DNA of 64,000 nucleotides, taken from NCBI RefSeq assembly GCF_000196795.1, contig NC_014259.1:3720001-3784000 (forward strand), in the 5' to 3' direction. This document shows, piece after piece, positions 61,177-64,000 of this stretch (positions are counted from its first letter, which is position 1; every line of letters starts with the position of its first letter). Under the pieces are notes generated by a model that made no database searches, had not been told where the DNA came from, and was given only the letters and a program-made list of their open reading frames with translations. Source of the stretch: Acinetobacter oleivorans DR1 (GTDB lineage: Bacteria; Pseudomonadota; Gammaproteobacteria; Pseudomonadales; Moraxellaceae). The translations under genes were made by a program, and so were the position numbers.

Positions 61177-62987
61177 TGTTTGATTTTTTATCTTTCTGGC
61201 AAGAACATGCGCCGATTTTTAGCATTCTCATTCCGGCATTTACTGCTTTTATCTTATTACTGCTAGGCAACCCAGGAGCAGGTTCTTTAAAAGATGACTG
61301 GCGACAACCATGGCGTCGTGGCATTAGTCTTGTTTCTGCAATTGCTGGATTAGTTACCGCAATTGTATATTTAAGCTTTGCAAGCACAGGCCAAATTACC
61401 ACTTACCAGCTGAGTGAATGGTCAGCACCGTTTGGTATTGTGCTCGTATTAGATCGTCTTTCTGCTTTTATGCTGGTACTGACCTATGCATTAGTCGTTC
61501 CAGTTTTATGGTATGCAAGCGACAATTGGGATACCCGTGGTCGCTATTTCCATGCCATGGTGCATTTCTTATTAATGGGTATCTGCGGAGCATTTTTAAC
61601 AGGCGATTTATTTAACCTTTTCGTCTTTTTTGAAATCTTGTTGATGGCTTCGTATGTTTTGCTTTTACATGGCCAAGGCAAACCTCGTTTTCAGCTTGGC
61701 GTTCACTATGTCATTATCAATCTTCTAGCCTCTGCCCTATTCTTAATCGGCCTTGGAATGATTTATGGCAGTGTGGGCAGCCTCAACATGGCTGATGTTT
61801 CACGCCTTATTCCAACACTCGAAGCAGATCAACACAAATTAGCCGTAGCAGGCGCCCTACTTTTATTTGTAGTGTTTGGCATTAAAGCGGCGATGCTTCC
61901 TGTAGGTTTTTGGCTACCAAAAACTTATGCTGTTGCAAGTACACCTGTGGCTGCAATATTCACCATTATGACCAAGGTCGGGATCTATTCGATTTTGCGT
62001 GTAAATGGAACAGTATTTGACGATGCACTTAGTCAAGAAATCTTAAAAAGCTGGTTACTTCCGATTGGTTTGATTACCTCACTATACGGTGTGATTGCAG
62101 CAATTGGAGCAGATCGTTTACGTCGCTTTGTCGGCTTTATGGTACTTTCTTCAATTGGTACATTGCTCACAGCAATTGCCATGTCAAATACACAAGCATG
62201 GTCTGGTGCTTTATATTACTTAGTGCACAGCACACTGATTGGCGCGGCTTTTTATCTATTTTGTGGATGGATAACTTCACAACGTGGAGATTTTAAAGAT
62301 CATTTAAAAGTTGCCCCAAGAATCAAACAAGAAAAAGCAGCGATGCTGACTTACTTCTTGATTGCCATGATGCTCGCGGGTTTACCACCTTTTAGTGGTT
62401 TTCTTGGAAAGGTATTTATTTTACAAGCGACAGTCGAAGCCAGCTACCAAGGTTGGATCATTGGTGTTGTGCTTGTTGTGAGCCTATTAAGTATTATTGC
62501 TCTAACGCGAGTTGGTTTTATCTTGTTCTGGCGAGCAACACCACCAGAGGAAGATCCAATTCATCCGGCTTATATTCTTTATCGAGCATTACCAGAACGA
62601 GCACCACCACGTAATGATCAAGTGATTTATGTGTTACTTGCCGGCTTAATCGCTTATGTCGTCTTTGCTGCACCTATTCAGCATTACACATTAAGTACTG
62701 CCCAGCAGATTCAAGACCATGCACTTTACCAACACACTATTCTTAAAGTAGATAAAAATGGTGAAACTATCAGCGTACAACCATTTGACCCTGCTTACCT
62801 ACCAGAAACTAAATATGGTGGTGAGGTTGAAGATCATAATGCTTACCTCGTTCCAGATATTATTTCGAAAGATACCTTCAATGGTGAACATATTTCGGAA
62901 TATAAACTTCGACAAATTCAGCAACAGGACAAACTACAAACGCCTACCATTGTTGATGAAAGTCAATTGAAACCTATGGAGCCATAA
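61176..62987 (+). CDS. mrpD: Na+/H+ antiporter subunit D
   Basis: 603 residues with about 14 transmembrane helices and a NuoN/NuoM-like antiporter core (FFEILLMASYVLLLHG, GIKAAMLPVGFWLPKTYAVASTPVAAIFTIMTKVG in parts). The lysine and glutamate of the proton path are in these segments. It has a C-terminal extension of about 100 residues after the last helix, polar and probably cytoplasmic or periplasmic. It is the main antiporter subunit with MrpA. The next gene starts 2 bases after its stop. Confidence 0.95.
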   Translation: MFDFLSFWQEHAPIFSILIPAFTAFILLLLGNPGAGSLKDDWRQPWRRGISLVSAIAGLVTAIVYLSFASTGQITTYQLSEWSAPFGIVLVLDRLSAFMLVLTYALVVPVLWYASDNWDTRGRYFHAMVHFLLMGICGAFLTGDLFNLFVFFEILLMASYVLLLHGQGKPRFQLGVHYVIINLLASALFLIGLGMIYGSVGSLNMADVSRLIPTLEADQHKLAVAGALLLFVVFGIKAAMLPVGFWLPKTYAVASTPVAAIFTIMTKVGIYSILRVNGTVFDDALSQEILKSWLLPIGLITSLYGVIAAIGADRLRRFVGFMVLSSIGTLLTAIAMSNTQAWSGALYYLVHSTLIGAAFYLFCGWITSQRGDFKDHLKVAPRIKQEKAAMLTYFLIAMMLAGLPPFSGFLGKVFILQATVEASYQGWIIGVVLVVSLLSIIALTRVGFILFWRATPPEEDPIHPAYILYRALPERAPPRNDQVIYVLLAGLIAYVVFAAPIQHYTLSTAQQIQDHALYQHTILKVDKNGETISVQPFDPAYLPETKYGGEVEDHNAYLVPDIISKDTFNGEHISEYKLRQIQQQDKLQTPTIVDESQLKPMEP

Positions 62988-62989
62988 AA

Positions 62990-63517
62990 ATGCAGTTATC
63001 TCATTTGCTTGAACGCTGGTTTCCACATCCATTTGTTTCCGTTCTTATCATTTTATTTTGGCTGATGCTGTCACATAGTCTTGATGCTAGTGACATTCTG
63101 ACGGCAGTACTGTTGGGCTTAATTATTCCTCGTTTAGTCAAACCGTTTATTACCCGCACACCGCATATTCACTGGAAACCCGCTATTAAATTATGCTTTG
63201 TGGTGCTTTGGGATATTGTTATTTCTAACTTCCGAGTGGCAAAGCTCGTTTTAGGACCTACCAAAAATTTACATCCTAAATGGTATCGTGTGCCATTAGA
63301 AACGGAACATGAGCAGGTTAATACTTTACTGGCAATGATCATTACCACAACGCCGGGTACGGTTTCTGCAGGCATTGATCAGGAACGTGGAGATATTCTG
63401 GTTCATGCGTTGAGCACGGATAATACCGAATCTGATATTGAAGACATCAAACAACGTTATGAAATTCCACTTATGGAAATTTTTGATGTAAAAAGCAAAA
63501 CGGAGGCAAGTGCATGA
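62990..63517 (+). CDS. mrpE: Na+/H+ antiporter subunit E
   Basis: 175 residues. Two or three hydrophobic segments near the N-terminus, then the conserved IISNFRVAKLVLGP-like VISNFRVAKLVLGP and LLAMIITTTPGTVSAGIDQERGDILVHAL region in the cytoplasmic part. It is needed for assembly and activity of the Mrp complex. The stop overlaps mrpF by 4 bases. Confidence 0.95.
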   Translation: MQLSHLLERWFPHPFVSVLIILFWLMLSHSLDASDILTAVLLGLIIPRLVKPFITRTPHIHWKPAIKLCFVVLWDIVISNFRVAKLVLGPTKNLHPKWYRVPLETEHEQVNTLLAMIITTTPGTVSAGIDQERGDILVHALSTDNTESDIEDIKQRYEIPLMEIFDVKSKTEASA

Positions 63518-63789
63518 CCATCCTACCCTATGCTCTAGGTATTAGCTCAATTGCCATTACCATCTCTATGCTACTTTGCCTCTTCAGATTGGTCATAGGC
63601 CCATCAATTGTAGATCGGCTTTTAGCACTCGATACTCTCTTCTTAAATGCAACTTGCCTCATTGTTGTTTTAGGCATTTATTGGATGACGACCTCTTTAT
63701 TTGAAGGAGCCCTACTGGTTGCAATGCTAGGTTTCGTATCTACAGCAGCCTTAGCACGTTACTTCACAACTGGTCATGTAATTGATTAA
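63514..63789 (+). CDS. mrpF: Na+/H+ antiporter subunit F
   Basis: 91 residues with three transmembrane helices. The motif RLVIGPSIVDRLLALDTL and LLVAMLGFVSTAALARYF are typical of MrpF, which is needed for antiport and can affect bile salt or sodium resistance. It overlaps mrpE by 4 bases and is followed by mrpG after 12 bases. Confidence 0.95.
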   Translation: MTILPYALGISSIAITISMLLCLFRLVIGPSIVDRLLALDTLFLNATCLIVVLGIYWMTTSLFEGALLVAMLGFVSTAALARYFTTGHVID

Positions 63790-63801
63790 GGAGAGATCAA
63801 A

Positions 63802-64000
63802 ATGCAATTTACAATGGAAATTATTGTTTCGGTCTTTCTGGTTTTTGGCGCTTTCTTTATGTTGGTCGGCTCGATTGGCATGGTGCGCTTGCCTGACTTA
63901 TTCATGCGCTTACATGCACCCACAAAATCGAGTACGTTAGGATTAGGCAGCTTTTTGATTGCGTCTATGATCTTTTTTGCTTTTCAAGGCCGCTTTGGTT
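63802..64000 (+). CDS. mrpG: Na+/H+ antiporter subunit G, partial
   Basis: The ATG at 63802 follows AAGGAGAG. The frame is open to the window end (66 codons): MQFTMEIIVSVFLVFGAFFM, then GSIGMVRLPDLFMRLHAPTKSSTLG, the MrpG signature. The last part, including the third helix, is beyond the window. It completes the mrp operon. Confidence 0.94.
   Translation, partial: MQFTMEIIVSVFLVFGAFFMLVGSIGMVRLPDLFMRLHAPTKSSTLGLGSFLIASMIFFAFQGRFG

Noticed and set aside
1..64000. Insertion sequences, integrons or prophage
   Set aside because: No transposase, integrase, terminal inverted repeats with target duplication, or phage structural gene was recognised in any frame.

Overview
This window looks like a stretch of core chromosome from an Acinetobacter of the A. 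baumannii type. It is AT-rich gammaproteobacterial DNA. The gene set and order fit the genus: a MATE pump followed by two SfnB-like oxidoreductases, a ubiEJB operon, recCBD, polyphosphate:AMP phosphotransferase, an mrp antiporter operon with fused A/B subunit, scattered type II secretion genes and a FFLEELY-type protein. The species assignment is inferred from gene content, not from a search. I saw no tRNA, rRNA, CRISPR array, prophage or transposase.

Layout. 1-5.5 kb: end of a MATE pump, two sulfur-scavenging SfnB-like flavoproteins, an ABC1-family kinase-like protein, a zinc-free L31 paralog (rpmE2) behind a near-perfect Zur box, and a HopJ-family protein. 5.5-6.6 kb: a structured intergenic repeat, then crcB preceded by a fluoride riboswitch and a possible 15-codon leader peptide. 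6.6-16 kb: mixed housekeeping genes (GFA protein, HI0933-type flavoprotein, TrmB-like methyltransferase, YacG, MBL hydrolase, ferrochelatase, DUF4062 protein, glutamate racemase, DUF1285 protein, ETF-ubiquinone oxidoreductase, TusA-like protein). 16.5-31 kb: corC-lnt, CsaA, gspF-gspG, priA, a Kef-type antiporter, hslO, a LysE exporter, cbpA-cbpM, and a CorA transporter beside a second copy of the structured repeat. 31-35.3 kb: rpsO-pnp and a SxxK serine hydrolase. 35.3-36 kb: a 700-base gene-free stretch with an orphan operator/promoter and a candidate small RNA. 36-45.2 kb: recC-recB-recD. 45.3-57.6 kb: a small DUF697-like protein, pap, the FFLEELY protein, ubiE-ubiJ-ubiB, a FAD monooxygenase with a VOC protein, hisIE, and a UvrD-like helicase paired with a degenerate AAA ATPase. 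58 kb to the end: mrpA(B)-C-D-E-F-G, with mrpG cut by the window edge.

Functional links. UbiE, UbiJ and UbiB make ubiquinone, which ETF-ubiquinone oxidoreductase reduces. RecBCD and PriA act together in break repair and replication restart. CorC and Lnt are translationally coupled, and CbpM modulates CbpA. The strongest unexplained signals are non-coding: six DnaA-box-like 9-mers at an exact 12-base period across the recB-recD junction; two intergenic elements that keep the same hairpins through compensatory base changes; a leader ORF between the fluoride riboswitch and crcB whose ribosome site lies in a hairpin; and a terminated minus-strand RNA candidate downstream of recD. Among proteins, the helicase-ATPase pair with a glutamine in place of the Walker B glutamate is the best lead for an uncharacterised system.
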